Notes: generated by a model from the letters alone, not told the origin. A DNA stretch of 64,000 bases from Gyrodactylus bullatarudis (GCA_012064415.1 SSNU01000244.1:248001-312000), one strand, 5' to 3'. Counted from the stretch's first letter, positions 23,672 through 37,800 are shown. Translations and numbers: made by a program.

Positions 23672-25938
23672 CGGCAATAAGACCAACTCTTTGGCATAAG
23701 CGAATGATTATTATGTTTATTATTATTCATGTTTAGTGCAATTAAATTGCATGAAAGTTTCTCCAAATTATGAATAGTTATGTCATCCAATGTTAGAGTC
23801 ATATTGAATATTTGTAAAATACTTGTGTTTTGAATTGTTTTATTCAAACAATGCATAGTAAGAAGACAGATTTTGTTTTTTACATTGGATTTTTTGAATT
23901 TTGTGGGAATATAAATGGATATATGAAACTTTCAGCATTTTTCACACGTGGAGACCTGGAATTGAAGAGATGGATCAAAAATGTAAAGAAGTGAGTCAAT
24001 CATAATAATTTATGCATATATTTATTATTTTAAATTCTGAGTGATTACTTTTGAGTAATAAACTATTTAAGAGGGGGGACTGATCTTAACTTTAGCCGAA
24101 TGAGACATTCTGATCTATCTAGACCAAACATGTCCCCGTTAATTTGATATTATTTGTCTTAAAATGACTTTAAAAAAGGTTGGTGATATTCTTAATTTAT
24201 TTAGAGGACTCATGTTAATATTATATCCTGTCAATCTGACACCCTAGATATAACTCTTTAAAAATTGCACTTTCGTGTAACCAAGTTATAAAACTATAAT
24301 TTTTAGTAAAATTAATACTTTTTTAAAGAGATTTTAATCTTTTATAAAGATGTATCAAACCAGAAATTATTACACAAGAGTTATTTTTAACAGATAAGAG
24401 AACATTTCCGTGATTATTAATAAGACCCATAGACTCATTCTATATTGCCTAAACCTACATCTTCCGATCAATGAGGAGAGAAGAGAAAAGGATGACAAAA
24501 GATTAATATCAACACAATAAGTAACGTTTTTACATAAATCAAAAAAATGTACAGTATTTGTATACTCTTCATTCATAAGTAGAAGAAAAATTGAGTGTAA
24601 GATTTCCATTCTTTGAAAATAAAAATACACATTATTGATAAATTTATAAATGCCGACTGTTATTTTTATTGATGAAGAATACAAAGATGGTTTACTAAAC
24701 ATTTCTCCATTCGTATGAATTGGTATTCACTGGAGTTGTAGGGAAAAAGAATGAATATGAGAGACCTAAGATTGATTAATGATAAAGTGCTTTCTTAACC
24801 TTTCCTCTTTCCTTCTGTTTTCTTTACATTAGTCATGGGAAACTGGCCAAAAGAAGAAAATATCATTAGCTTGATAGGGATGATGAAGAAGGTAGTATTC
24901 TACTCAAGATATTCTTTCCAATTATTTCAAATTGAAAAGACTCTCTATCTCGTACCGGGAACCGAAGACAAGTGGTTTTTTATATTTGAGGACACTTATT
25001 TTTTGTGCTTATGTGATAATTGTTTGAGCATATATAGTATATTCCTAACAGAATATTACTCACAAGGGAAGAAACTCCTTTGGATATCTTCTCCAACAAA
25101 ATTTTAATATTTTTACTATCATAATCAATAAAAAAATGAATAGGGGATTCTACAAAGGTTATATTTACTTAAAATCGAAGGAAAAGATATATTAAACACC
25201 AAATGTATATATTTCTTAAAGTATCATCAGTTCTAAAATTGATTTAAATATTGAAAGGTTGAGAATAAAAAACAAGCTGAAAAACACCAATCATTAATTC
25301 ACAATATCATTATTTTGAGAAGAAAATTCAGTGCTGAGACACGCAAACCTTAACAGGTGTTCTGCTTATACTTTTTTTCTTCAAAACTTGGATTGGGTTC
25401 TATCTATCTAGATATAAATCAGATTAAATCTCGGCCAAAGTGTTGGCAGGTTGATTTATTAGTAAAATATCTTTCATTAAACTACTGTATATGCCTTGAA
25501 AATAATAGAAATACTTTCAATTAATATTTAATGTGAATAGCATAAGAAATAGATGAGAACTGACAGGCTGAAACGATACAGTAATAATTGATCTATCAAT
25601 TTCTCGCTGATCCGATCAATGTAACCTGCAATAGGGAAAATAACAAAATTTTATGTATCTGTCACATAAATCACCGGCGTTTGAAACACTGATTTCAATT
25701 GTCAGATTTCAAAAATTATTTATTCTAGAGAAAAAACAAGGCCTACATCTTAATATGTATCGAATACAGGGGAATAAAAGTGAGATATTCTTGCATTGAC
25801 TCTCGAAAAAGAATGAGAGGTGCGTTAGGAGCTGAGTACCCCTTTTTTCAAAAATAAAGACCATCATTTTGGACAGGTATACACTGAAAAATTCAATGTC
25901 ATTGTACTAAATTGGAGAAATGATGAGATTGATTGATG
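23672..25938. other. AT-rich spacer, no supported gene
   Basis: Frames at 24,370-24,702 and 24,835-25,107 are around 100 residues but show no motif, no codon pattern distinct from the flanks and no convincing splice partners. Confidence 0.35.
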
Positions 25939-26430
25939 AAACTAATTAATATGAAGATGGGAATTTATGATTTTTACAAAATTATAAATTTTTTCATCAA
26001 GAAATCGAATTTGAACAAGATTTTTTGGAATCTAGATCGTAGGTTCCACTTTCAGGATCTGAAGAAAAAAAATTTGAAAAAAATCAAATTTCAAGAAAGT
26101 TATGGCATATTTCAAATCTAGCGATGGCACAGAATTCCCATTTTTTTGAACTTTGAGTTGATATTTTTGTTGATTTAAAAGTGAGAGAGTGATCAAAAGT
26201 TGATTTTTAGGATCATGATTAGTCAAAGAAACCGATTATGACTATAAAAATTTCAATGGACTCGCCAATTTCCAGGGCTCTTGAATCATCAAAATTTTCA
26301 TCGATTTTCACGAAGTGAAAATGTTCAAAAAATCAAAAATTCGATTTTCACACGAAGATGGGCGGATTCTCAAAATCTGAATAAGTATATTTGATTTCTT
26401 TGACTATTCGTGATCCTGTATATAATTCCT
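25939..26430. mobile_element. Foldback element family A, copy A5 (partly degraded)
   Basis: Left arm ACTAATTAATATGAAGATGG with the ATCGAATT and TTTTTTGGAATCTAGATC blocks. The inner end of the opposing arm remains at about 26,385-26,430 (TTTGATTTCTTTGACTA then GTGATCCTG). The outer right arm is missing. Confidence 0.65.
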
Positions 26431-28642
26431 AGCGAATAATTTTAATTTCTCTCTGTTCTCAACATTTTTTCTTATAGAAAAATGGTATTTTCAATAGTTA
26501 AAAATGAAATTTCTCTTATTTTTCATGAATAAAGTCTATTGATGTAATTTTTACTGTATTTACTCTCAAGTGTCAATTCTATAGATGATTTTAGAGTAAT
26601 TATTTGAATAAGAATTCAAACAAGACCCAAACTTCAGCTTAAGAAGAGAAAAAGAATAATAGTAATGGGAATTAATATTAATTAAACTGAAAACTGACTT
26701 AAATTACGTAAATGTCATACATTTTTAATGATGAACAAAGTGTCTCTCTCTAAGAATGAGAAATTCTTGCTTGTCTACTATTTATTGTCTTGTAAAGAGG
26801 TAAGAGAAATCAGGAAAAAGTTATCAAATGCTACTTATAAGCGGAGTATGAGAAAATTTTGACAATTAATTTTTATAAGTTGCAGTAACTATACTTGAAA
26901 ACTGTGTTAGTTAATACAAATTTTATTAATGACTAGGCAAAGTAAACTCTAAGAAAATTTTATTTACTCTTAAGGCAGAAACGGAAGTAAATTCAATCAG
27001 AGTGAAATATAGTGAGGTTTCTATGAAACTTCAACTAATGAAATTCGGTGAGAATATGGTAGTAAATTTCATCAAATATTCATTCAAATTTCAAAAATAT
27101 TTTCAATGAATGTGAAAAGATTTTCTGGAAAATAGACGCGTCTAAATACAAATAGAGGATGAACGAGCAGGAGTAGTCTATCCTATAGATTAATCTTTCA
27201 TTCTCAAGATCCTTACCAATTGATATCACGAAAAAGATATGAACAAGAACTTGGATGAGTGTTTGAAGATTATGAATATTATTGCTCTTGTCTGTTTATT
27301 TTTTATTGAAAAATGGGTAGAGATTGATAAGAATATTCTCTGGTTTAATTCAAAATTTATTGATTTACCCTCGTCTATAATCTCAACAAAAAATTTATGT
27401 AAAAAACACAGATAAATTTATCAAATCTGTAGAAATAAAGAATAAAAAGTTGAAGATTTTAATGTATTCATTAAAAATCTCAACAATTGGTTTCTCAAAC
27501 GATTCGTTTTTTTCGTGGAGTGGGCTAAGCTCATCAAAGCAAAATACTATTTAAATATTTTTATGATCTCACCCCTATCAGCTTTTTATGATCAGATTAT
27601 AACCACTCGATATACTTTGGTATTTTAAGACTATAGTTCTTAACTTTTCGAGTTTACGCTTTTATTTGATAGAAAATAAGGAAAGAAGCAAAAATTCCTA
27701 TTTAACCGTATGTCTTAAGTTTTATTTAGATTTATTTTCAAATTTGTGCCATCATTTTTCAATGAAATTTACTACGAGGAATGATAATTTTTTTCAAATA
27801 TTGAGTATGCTGTGATCTGTTTAAATCAGATTTTTACGTCAAACTAATATCAAATATATTTTGAATACACCCCTGAAAAAATCCGGTCACTTTTGGAAAA
27901 ATGAACGATTTTAGGGAATATGGGATTTTTGCATATGTACATTTTTTTCAAAGTATTTTTAAATTTAGTTTTTGAAAATCCCGGTTATGAAACATAAAGA
28001 ATCTATTAGAAGCAGAACAGTATCTCGAAAAATTATTATTCAAGTCAATCATCTAATAAAATACTTTATTGCAGAAGAATTAATGTACTCAAGAAACAAG
28101 AACTTTGAAAGACTACCCAAGAAAATGTGCGAAATTCTTTGTAAGGTTTCATTTTCTTCACAGTGACTTTCTGGAATAAAGTTGATATAAATTCAAACAT
28201 TAGAACAAGAGAAAATTAACCACTTAGGTAGGTATGGCTTCCCCTTGAAAAAAAGGTTGAAGTTTGTTGGGCAGTGGGGGTAGATTATCGAGATAAAAAA
28301 ATTAGAATATCGCAAAGCTTGGACCATCATCAAAGAGACCATCATACTGAATTTGAAGATGTCAATTTTGTCAGCTTGAGCAAAAAATTCCTGTGAATAA
28401 CGTTGTCAATTAGCTTGAAATTGTTGCTAAAATCAAAAATATTAATGTTGCTACTTGAAAGCAGAATAATCTTTATCCAGAAAAATAATATCAAATCAAG
28501 TTTCGAAAAAAAATTTATGACCCAAGATAATTTCAAAGACTTATAACTGATGTCTCCTATAATTTTATCGAACTATTTTTTTAAAACTTCAAAACTTTAG
28601 AAAACTTATTATAACTAGAGAATGAGCATATAGACTTTTCGC
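26431..28642. other. AT-rich spacer, no supported gene
   Basis: Only short motif-free frames, such as 27,972-28,166. Confidence 0.35.
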
Positions 28643-29058
28643 CTTGTCCAATAATCGAACCTGAGATCTAATTCTCGTTGAGCGGGTACTGTAGGGATAT
28701 GGTCCAGGATTCTACTTGTAGTTATGATGAATGAAGCGTGTGAGTTGTTATTAAGTGAAATAATTTGTTGTAGTTGTTATGATCGTAGGATCTTACAGAA
28801 CTATCTGAGTTGAGGGATCGAACGGAGGATTGGAGGTGTAGATGAGTTATATTGAAAAGCTGATGATCATGTGTGGCTGATGTGTTCTGTTTAGTGTCCG
28901 GCAGGGTTTTGATCTCGCATTGTGTCGGAGAGTGTGAAGTTGGGTCTGTACCCGGTGCTCCACACCGGCGGGTGTGTGCAGATATGATTGGATCACTATG
29001 CCGTGAGTACGACAATACTCAACCACTTAGTCCAACTATCGCTTTTATTATAATTACA
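28643..29058 (-). repeat. GC-richer block with tRNA-like B box; SINE or solo LTR candidate
   Basis: The minus strand has GGTTCGATT (28,653-28,661) preceded by CCGCTCAACGAGAATTAGAT, a tRNA-like arrangement. The block 28,720-29,058 is clearly richer in GC than its surroundings. It can also be read as TG...CA bounded on the minus strand (29,058 to 28,690), which would suit a solo LTR, but I see no flanking duplication. Overlapping frames on both strands (28,722-29,015 and 28,873-29,061) are uninformative. Class uncertain. Confidence 0.35.
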
Positions 29059-30520
29059 TAGTCTATCAATATTTTTGTTCAAAAAATTTAACGGTATTAT
29101 TCACAGGTTTTTTCTTCTTCTTAGACTCATACTTTTGTATACCAAAATGAATATTTTTAAATATAGGATAAGTTTAGACCTCAAGCTAATTTCCGATATT
29201 TTTTGGTACCAACCCTATTGGGCAGTTTTGAAATTTTTTAGTTATTTAGAATGATTTCGTAAAATTATCTTGGCGATATGAATGGAATAAGAAAAATATA
29301 CAGGTATAGAATTTCAAAAAATGCAAGTTATTGAAATAAAGTTTAAACTTTTATATGAATCCTTGATTTTTACCAAGGAATAGAGCTAGCTATCCACTAG
29401 ACTTGGATGAAATTTCGTAAAACTGATGAAACTGCCTCTAATTTTGTTTAAATAATCTTTGAGCTATTTCTAAATAATTCCACCATGTTTGGCTGAGTCA
29501 ACTCTTTAAATTATTCTTGTATCATATAAACAAAATTCCGAAATTACTATCCACTCCCTTTGTCAGATGATAAGCGGAGTTTATTAACATGAAATTTATC
29601 TCGTGTAATTATTAATATAATACCCAAGGATTATTATTATATGGGCATATTGATTGGGAATATCTATTATGAATAATAAATGGATAACTTTTTTTGAAAA
29701 AACTAAGCATGATTATTCTCGAGTTTAAATTTTTGATATTCCCGGGAATATGCAAAAGTTTTCGTTTTTTCTCTCAAGAAACTCACTGATTTCCTCTCTA
29801 TTGATAAACATTAATGATTTATTAGTTTAATTTCTTTCTTTAATGATAGTAATAATATCTAAGCGGCAAATTCTAAAAAGGAGAATTTAAAATTGAAATG
29901 AGCATCTTCATAGAGGATATCACACGATCTTTTATGGGGGTGGTTGGAAGTCACCTTCTAGATTATCTGTAAGGAATCTTGTTAATTAATTAACTGAGTC
30001 ATTGACTTTGTTTTGCCGTGTATTTCAGGATTAATGTTTGATTTATCATGAGATAACTGATGAATGAGAAAGAGAGGAAAAAAGGTGGTATGACTTTTCT
30101 AACATGAGCCATATATATCCGTTCAGAAATGGGAAATGAAAAAAAACATTACCAAGTAAAAGGTAGATTAATCTTCACTTTGATTCTACGCTAATACTTG
30201 TAATAAAATATTTTTTGGATTAATTAATCCCAGAAATATCTGCAAAATGGATTTTTTTGAACAAGATACAACTGGAAATCTTCAAATGAATAACACTGAA
30301 TTTGTAGGAAAATAAGCATTAATTTTAAAGCGCCCAAATGTCGGACGAATGGCTTTCAATTCAATAATCCCAAAATTTTCTAGAATTCAATGAGGAGATC
30401 ATTGTTAGGATTTAGAAACCAAATGAATATTTAGCATTAAAGCCTATATATTTCGCCGGATCTCTTCAGACTGTTAAAAGAGCTTGATATAACCAAAAAT
30501 TTCGTCTAATGTCTTGAATT
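29059..30520. other. AT-rich spacer with a family B fragment
   Basis: 29,397-29,545 begins CTAGACTTGGATGAAATTTC and matches the family B terminus. No other feature is supported. Confidence 0.45.
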
Positions 30521-30890
30521 TAAACCTAATTGACATGAAGATGAGAATTTACTTTTTTAAAAAAAACTCATGAATTTATTGATTATCACGAAGAGGGATA
30601 ATCCCATATTTAAAAGTTTAACCCTTTTTTTGAAAACAGTAGACTTCTCTCTACCTCCACGGCCCAATTCGAATTCTTTTTCTTATGCTGATCTTGAATA
30701 TTTAATTGCCTCAAATCTTTGAAACCGATAAAAATTTTGGATTCGAAAATCGATAAAGTGGAAATTTGGTACACTTTCAAAATTCGAAAAAACGGCCTAA
30801 TTTTGGTCAGTTTGAATTTTTTCAGAAAATTTTTTAAATTTCCCCAACTTATCATGGAATTCGAATAATAATTTTTTTCCTGACTTTGAG
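30521..30890. mobile_element. Foldback family A, truncated copy A8
   Basis: The tip TAAACCTAATTGACATGAAG is followed by sequence homologous to the inner and right part of copy A7 (36,480-36,720): AATCTTTGAAA(C/T)CGATAAAA and AACGGC(C/T)(C/T)AATTTTGGTCAG. Much of the left arm is gone. Confidence 0.6.
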
Positions 30891-31718
30891 AAGAAAAATT
30901 TTGAGAATAATTCTGGTTGAAACTTCATATCCAAATTATTATTTTTCATCTGTCTGATGAAGAAAAATAATTACTCTGATTCCGAATCTGAATTCCTTTT
31001 TGAAAGGCGTCTTATCATTTCAAAGATAATAGAGGTTAAAATTGGCATTTTATAGCTCTAAACTATGTAAGATATCGAGCAGGCGATTGGATATTTGAAA
31101 TTTACGGCTATTGTTTTAGAAAGTTTTTTGTTTTTCTAAGACGTCAGCAAATAAGTTTTCAAAAAAATCACTCTTCTTCAAGTAACTATGGTGTGCATCA
31201 GTGAAAAGCTATCTTTATGAATTATACATAATTTTGTAGCTTAATAAATTTTCTTTCTTGTGAGGGGTAAACAAAGTGTTTTAGGTATCTTTCAGTTAAA
31301 ATTATCGCTCGAGAAAGAGTTTTGTTCCACTGGTGTGATGAATACTTTTTGGTTCATTTTTTGTTTGAATGACGAAGATCGATTTTAAAAGGTGTAAAGC
31401 GTGCTTATGTTAATTATAAGGGATGAATTGAAATTCTTTTTAAAAACCACTTCTCAGAATGTCGAATTTTATATCTGGTGATGAGTTTGACGAAGTTGAG
31501 GGTAGCCTCAATTGAAATAACAGAAAATTTTCATCTAGATAGTCCGAGAAAATTATGAAATTGGATATAATTCAAGGTGTAAGTTGATCTGAAAATACAG
31601 ATTTTATGATTTTTTTCAATAAATTTTACTTGATTCAATTTTTTCTCTTTCTCCTGTTCCTTCATACACCAATTGACATAGAATTCAATTTTCTATTTAA
31701 CAATATCCAGTTGTTAGG

Positions 31719-32447
31719 TAACTACACCTAGTTAATATGAAGTTGGGAATTTATGAATTTTACAAAATTCTTAATTTTTTCATCAAGAAATCTAATTCGA
31801 TCAAGATTTTTTGGAATCTAGATCACGAGGCCCTCATTCACGATACGGAGAAATAAAATTAAGAAAAAATCAATTTTTAAGGAAAATGCGGCAAATTTGA
31901 TATCTTGAAGTATAGCCAAATTCCCATTTTTTTGAACATTGAGTTTAAATTTTTTTTGTTTTCAATGTGAGAGAGTGATCAAAAGTGGATTTTAAAGATC
32001 ACAATAAGACATAAAGCTTTTGATAAATTCGTCATTTTTCTGGGATCTTGAAATATCAAATTTCATCGACTTTCAAGTAGGGAAAATGGTGAAAAATTCA
32101 AAATTTGATTTTGATACGATAATAGGGTGATTCTCAAAACCATATTCAACATATTTGATTTCTTTGACTAATTGTGATCCTAAAAATCCACATTAGATCA
32201 CTCTCTCACATTGAAAACAAAAAAATTTAAACTCAATGTTCAAAAAAATGGGAATTTGGCTATACTTCAAGATATCAAATTTGCCGCATTTTCCTTAAAA
32301 ATTGATTTTTTCTTAATTTTATTTCTCCGTATCGTGAATGAGGGCCTCGTGATCTAGATTTTAAAAAATCTTGATCGAATTAGATTTCTTGATGAAAAAA
32401 TTAAGAATTTTGTAAAATTCATAAATTCCCAATTTCATATTAACTAG
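31719..32447. mobile_element. Foldback element family A, best-preserved hairpin, copy A6
   Basis: The ~280 bp arms (31,727-32,005 and about 32,165-32,447) are inverted copies with very few differences around a ~150 bp centre. The tip is AACTACACCTAGTTAATATG. Shared interior words include TCTAGATCACGAGGCCCTCA, CACGATACGGAG and TTTGATATCTTGAAGTATAG. There is no coding frame. Its transcript would fold into a long hairpin. Confidence 0.9.
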
Positions 32448-33009
32448 GTTTTGTTGATTTCTCCAAATGATTTTGATCAATTATTTAGTTTTGGTAAAGT
32501 TCTATATTTTTCGGTTTATGCTAATTTCTTCGAAACTGAATATAATTTAAAAATTCACAGACCAGAATATGTGTCAAATTTCAGATCAGGTTCATTTCAG
32601 TTTATTTACTAGATCATAATAAAAGTGACACGCCGTGTGATTGAACTTCTGATTTGCATTTTTAAAATAATAAGATTTTTATTAGAAATTTTATTATCTA
32701 TTGTTTGAAATGATGGAAAAGTTTTTTACTTTATCACGGCGATTATTAATCTCAGAGATGAATGAAATGATAAGGAAAACTATGTTTGGACAATAAAAGA
32801 TATATTTTATGGAGTGTTTACACTTATTATTATACACCTCATGAAAAATATCCATTTTCTCATAATATGGGAAATTTTCAAAATGTGACTTTCCAAGTCA
32901 TGTTTGGTACTGTATGCAATTTATTATTGAAATAATTCTTTAACCAAAAATAGGCTTCTTCTTGTTAGAGATCATGATAGTATATCCTATTTTATCAATT
33001 TTTAAGTAA
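32448..33009. other. AT-rich spacer, nothing supported
   Basis: No frame, RNA gene or paired repeat was seen. Confidence 0.35.
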
Positions 33010-33275
33010 ACATATGACATAAAGATGAGAATTTAGTATATTTACAAAAAACTCGATATTTTTCTCCGGATTCACAGAAAAAATAAATTTTGAATTCTAA
33101 ATGGAATGAGCTAATAAGTTTTTGGTATTCAAACAAAAAATTCCGAAAAAATTCAATATGACCAATTAGGCCAATTTTCGAAATTCAGAAATTATCCAAT
33201 ATCTTGAATTTAGAATTCAAAAAATTATTTTTTTCTAGAATCCTGGAAATTCTCATCTTCATGTCAACTAGCTTT
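33010..33275. mobile_element. Short foldback family A, copy A9
   Basis: The left tip CATATGACATAAAGATGAGAATTTA pairs with the right end TTCTCATCTTCATGTCAACTAGC. TAAATTTTGAATTCTAAA pairs with TTTAGAATTCAAAAAATTA inside. It is only ~266 bp, an internally shortened relative of A7. Confidence 0.65.
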
Positions 33276-33369
33276 AGTAAAAACGATCGAAAAATAAAAA
33301 CTTTAGCACGTAAATGAAGTGTTTTCTAAAATCTCTACGACCATTTTTAGTTACCTTGACTTATGATGA

Positions 33370-33575
33370 CTTAGGCATCATCTAAATTTTCAACTCAAAG
33401 TGCCATCTTGAGATTTAAAGTGTCTCCAAATAATTCTAAAGATTTTTTTTCTCTTAATTCAGTGAAAATGTACATTTTTAATCAGTTACCTAAAAATCCT
33501 TTAAAAAATATCCTTGATGGAAAAATGAGGTTTTTGTAAAAATCATGAATTCCCATATTCATCTAGAATAGGTGT
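33370..33575. repeat. Foldback family A right half, copy A10
   Basis: Corresponds to the right half of copy A3 (ATCAGTTACCTAAAAATC, GGAAAAATGAGG, then ATTCATCTAGAATAGGTGTAGTT). The opposing arm is absent. Confidence 0.55.
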
Positions 33576-34623
33576 AGTTTGGTGGAAAGTCCTGAAAATG
33601 ATGATTTTAACAAAATCTATTAAAAAATTAACATGGAAAATCAATCGACTTATTGAACTTGAGCCAAAAACGACTTATTGCATCGTAAACTTACAGAATG
33701 ATGTGGTTGAAATCGACCCTTTTAAGGTGTATCAAATTTTGATATTTTTCCACATCAGAAGTATCAACAGGTATATTGAATTATGCAATAAATCATTAGA
33801 TTCGGATCTTAAATTCAACTAAAAAAAAGAATTGATTCTTCAGGATAGCCTTTCCTTGGCTGTTCATTCAAATTAAGAGAAAATTAATACTGGGTCAACG
33901 TTTGACTTTGTTCAAAGTAAAGGTATTTTGTAAATACTGGAGAATGGAACGGTTGGTTTAAAAGGATAGTAAAAAATGTTTTTTATCCTCAAGATTGATA
34001 GATTTGTATTGAAGAAATAAGATTTTGAATTATCTTTAGAGAGAGATGTATCAGTATTCAGACAACGCCTGAAGGAAATTTTGTAATTATAAATTTTTAT
34101 GAGGCAAAATGATGATTCTATACAATAGAGGAAATTCCCTTATGAAAAAATAATATACATAAAAAACACAAAACTTTTCTTGTGATTGATCTGTTAATGT
34201 GGTTGGTGAGATCATTCTTTTGTTAGCTGAGTCCAATGTTTTTCAGGTTTTCTCCTTTGGCTGATGAACACGCAAAAATATGACCTATAATTACTGTTTT
34301 ATGGTAATCCAAAGTAGAATGGGTGTATTTTTGGTTACAATAATGATAATACGAAGAAATTAATTAATTTTTATAAAAGCACTTTTTATGTTAATAGGGA
34401 AATAATCTTTTGTCTTTTTTTTAACTTTTCCATGATTAATTCAAGTGGGTTGGTTTTGGGAGAAAGTCATTTCTATGCTGTAGACTCTACAATGTAGATT
34501 TTACAATTAGGCATCTTTGATGTATAATTCAGAAAGATAGGTAGAAAGCATGGTTTTCCCGTATACAACATTAGAAATTCAACTTTTTGTGATGAAATAT
34601 TCCATCTGAATAGAAAGAATTAA
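33576..34623. other. Sequence downstream of SCYL1-like gene, nothing supported
   Basis: AT-rich. The frame at 33,598-33,822 has no motif. It ends at a possible minus-strand polyadenylation signal. Confidence 0.35.
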
Positions 34624-34629
34624 TTTATT
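34624..34629 (-). promoter_or_regulatory. Candidate polyadenylation signal for SCYL1-like gene
   Basis: AATAAA on the minus strand, about 175 bases after the stop codon at 34,803. In such AT-rich DNA the hexamer alone is weak evidence. Confidence 0.4.
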
Positions 34630-34802
34630 AACAGATCTTTCGAAAGAAGGCATAAATGAGCAGTGAATCATGGTTTCCTTTGTAAATTACTTAATTTTAA
34701 ATAAAAAATTATCAACAACAAATAAAAATGAGATAAAGTATCACTCTGGAATATTATCTTTAACTTGATCGTGTTTTTGTGGTGGATTTTGTCAGAAACA
34801 CA

Positions 34803-34879
34803 TTACCAATCTTCCCAGCCATCACCAGAGCTATTATCAGCTGGCTTCTCAATATCTTTTGAGATCCTTGCGGGTTTAT
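34803..34879 (-). CDS. SCYL1: SCYL1-like last exon (77 bp) ending GWEDW-stop
   Basis: Acceptor TTTAATAG before 34,879, then 25 codons and TAA. The protein end DNSSGDGWEDW continues the W-acidic motif series of the exon at 50,296-50,595, and the phase (1) fits exactly. It is 15.4 kb from its neighbour. Confidence 0.78.
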
Positions 34880-37800
34880 CTATTAAAGAAAAAGTAGGTT
34901 TCATTAAACTGGTAACATACTTATTTTGAAAATAAGAAAAAAACTGAATATTGAATAGATTTTTTTCGTTGAAATCTGTATTTGATTTCTGGCAAGGGAA
35001 AAATCAAGCATTTACTAATCCACTTTTTGCGTAATTGAAATGGACAGGAATTATGTTTCCCAGATAAGCAAAACTCAACAGTATTAAACTATCCACAAAA
35101 GATTATTGATTAAATTAACAAAAAATAAGACAACCTTAAAATCCCAAAAAAATTCATCAGGTTAACCTGAAAATCATAGAAGAATTATCTTGAATTTAAT
35201 GAAAATATTTTTTATCCAAATGATAAATATTTTGGCGACAAACTATATTTTAATGATCTGAATATTTATCGGATTCTAACAAATTCTTACTTAATACTGT
35301 AATTCTGTAATTGAAAGGGATAATTACAAAAAGTAGAAGATAGACCATAAATACCTAGAAGGTCTATTGTGTGTATTCACAAGAAATAGAAGATTATTAG
35401 GAAATTTTCATTCAATACATATTTTAAATTACTTCTTCACACTGATGTGATAAATGTTCAGTTTGGTGAAATAATCGCTTTTGTAGAATTTAAAGATAAA
35501 TGGACAAATGGGTTCTACACATTTCACTTGATAGTATCTTTATCGAGTTAGACTGAGTCGGTTTATAATTCCTACAAATTTTTTCGGAAAATTTATCAAG
35601 AAAGTTTATGACCTTCTGGGTATTGATGATCCATCTACTACTTTGAAATCATTGATAACTTGATAGTATTGGACGAAGTCGTGAAAGATTTTCTTGATTT
35701 GGCTAATAGAGTAAACAACACAAAGGATTGGTTTTACACTTTGAAATGATATGAAAGTATTTTAACATCTTCGTGTCGAATTTCATTCCAAAATATCTAT
35801 TCATGTTCCAGAGATAGAAAATATGGATATTTTCAAAAAAAAACGTTTTTTACCAATAGTGCAAAATAAAAAAAGTTTCATTTTGAATAAATCAAAATAA
35901 TAATTTTATTCAGATTTGAATCAGTTCAATTATAGAAATTAGAGTTGGAAACATTATTTTCACAATTTTTGGGTCAAAAAGTGGTGATGTATCATGCTAA
36001 TATATTGACAGGTGATCATAAACATGAGAAATAAATAAACCTAATTGACACGAAGATGAGAATTTCCTATTTTTACAAAAAACCCAATATTTTTATCCAT
36101 AAAATCAGGAAAAAATTCATTTTTTGGATTCCACTATGAAATGAGCTGATTAGTTTCTAATACAAAAAAAATTTCCGAAAAAAATGTTATCTGACCAAAA
36201 TTGAGCCGTTTTTTGAATTTCGGAAATGTTTCAAATTTCCACTTTTTCAACTTTCAAATCCAAAATTTTTATCGATTTCAAAGATTTGAAGCAGTTAAAT
36301 ATTGATATTCAGGATCAAAATTAGACGAAGATTTCGAATTCGCCTGCAGGAATTCACAGAAATTCGTCATTACGGTGGGAAATCGAACCATTTGAATTTT
36401 TCGATTATCACGAGGGAAAATGATCCAAAATATAGAGATTGAACTTTTTCTTGGAAAGAGTAATTTTCTCTCAAATTCTACGGCCAAATTCGAAATCTTC
36501 GTCTAATTTTGATCCTGAATATCAATATTTAACTGCTTCAAATCTTTGAAATCGATAAAAATTTTGGATTTGAAAGTTGAAAAAGTGGAAATTTGAAACA
36601 TTTCCGAAATTCAAAAAACGGCTCAATTTTGGTCAGATAACATTTTTTTCGGAAATTTTTTTTGTATTAGAAACTAATCAGCTCATTTCATAGTGGAATC
36701 CAAAAAATGAATTTTTTCCTGATTTTATGGATAAAAATATTGGGTTTTTTGTAAAAATAAAAATTCAAGTTTTTTGAAAAATCTCACACCAGAAGAAGAA
36801 TACGACATAGTGTGTGATTCCAAACTATTTTTATCAGAGCAATCAAAACTCTAATTTTAATTTTCCTCCAAGTGATGAATTATATTATCAGAGTTATTAC
36901 TTGAATAATTCTGATTATTATAAAAATCACTATAGCTTTTATAGTCCTTATTTTTTAAGAAATACTACACTCATCTCTTCCTTTTCTTTTTATGAAGATA
37001 GACCAATACAAGCCAGAAGACAACATAGTCAGGTAGCAAGCGAAAAACGTTATAGTCGATTTTAGTAATTTTGAAAATTTTCTTCTTTCTAAAAAAATAT
37101 AGATTATGGCGAAAAAAAAGAATTGATAAATGAATATTAAAAAATGATGGGAATATCTGAATGGATGTGAACAGGAGTAAAAAAGAGGGAATAATGAACA
37201 GACACAAGAATTGAGCAGATGAAAACGGGATCATAATATTAATTTGAATGGATAGTTTAGAATATATATAGATTGGGAGAATGAAAAAAGAGACGCACAG
37301 ATTATGTGAGAGAAAGTTTTGTCGGAGATTTCTCCATATGTAATATGATATTTGGGTGTGTATACACGACCAGACAATAAAATAGATAAATGCATCAATT
37401 AATTGAATGATTTTGTGTTATGAATGGCACATTAGATTATAATTTTCTTTAAAACAGAAAATTTAGTACTATAAATGATCTAAAAGAAGACGGATTCAAG
37501 GAGGAAGACATAGGAATAAATTATTAATCTAACCAGGGGTTGGAGATGGGAGTCTCTTCAACAAGAACACGAGAATAGAAATCAAGCTCCTATCGTAGAT
37601 AATTCAACAACTGTCCTGAGGTTCTGGGGTAAGAAAGATTGGCCAGTCTTGCCTCTATAGTGCCATGTATTCAAATTCTGATTTATTCTTGTATGCACTC
37701 AACACGAATGTGACAATTTTCTACAATCAATGTCTTACATTTTATAAGATGGCCAAATATATACGAAAACAGGCCTAATTTTTAGGAATCTTGGAAAGTC

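Noticed and set aside
24370..25107. Two ~100-codon frames as possible genes
   Set aside because: No recognisable motif and no splice-linked partners; lengths are within chance for this composition.
28722..29061. Overlapping ~97 and 62-codon frames in the GC-richer block
   Set aside because: Open frames on both strands of a GC-rich patch are expected by chance; the block looks like a repeat, not a gene.
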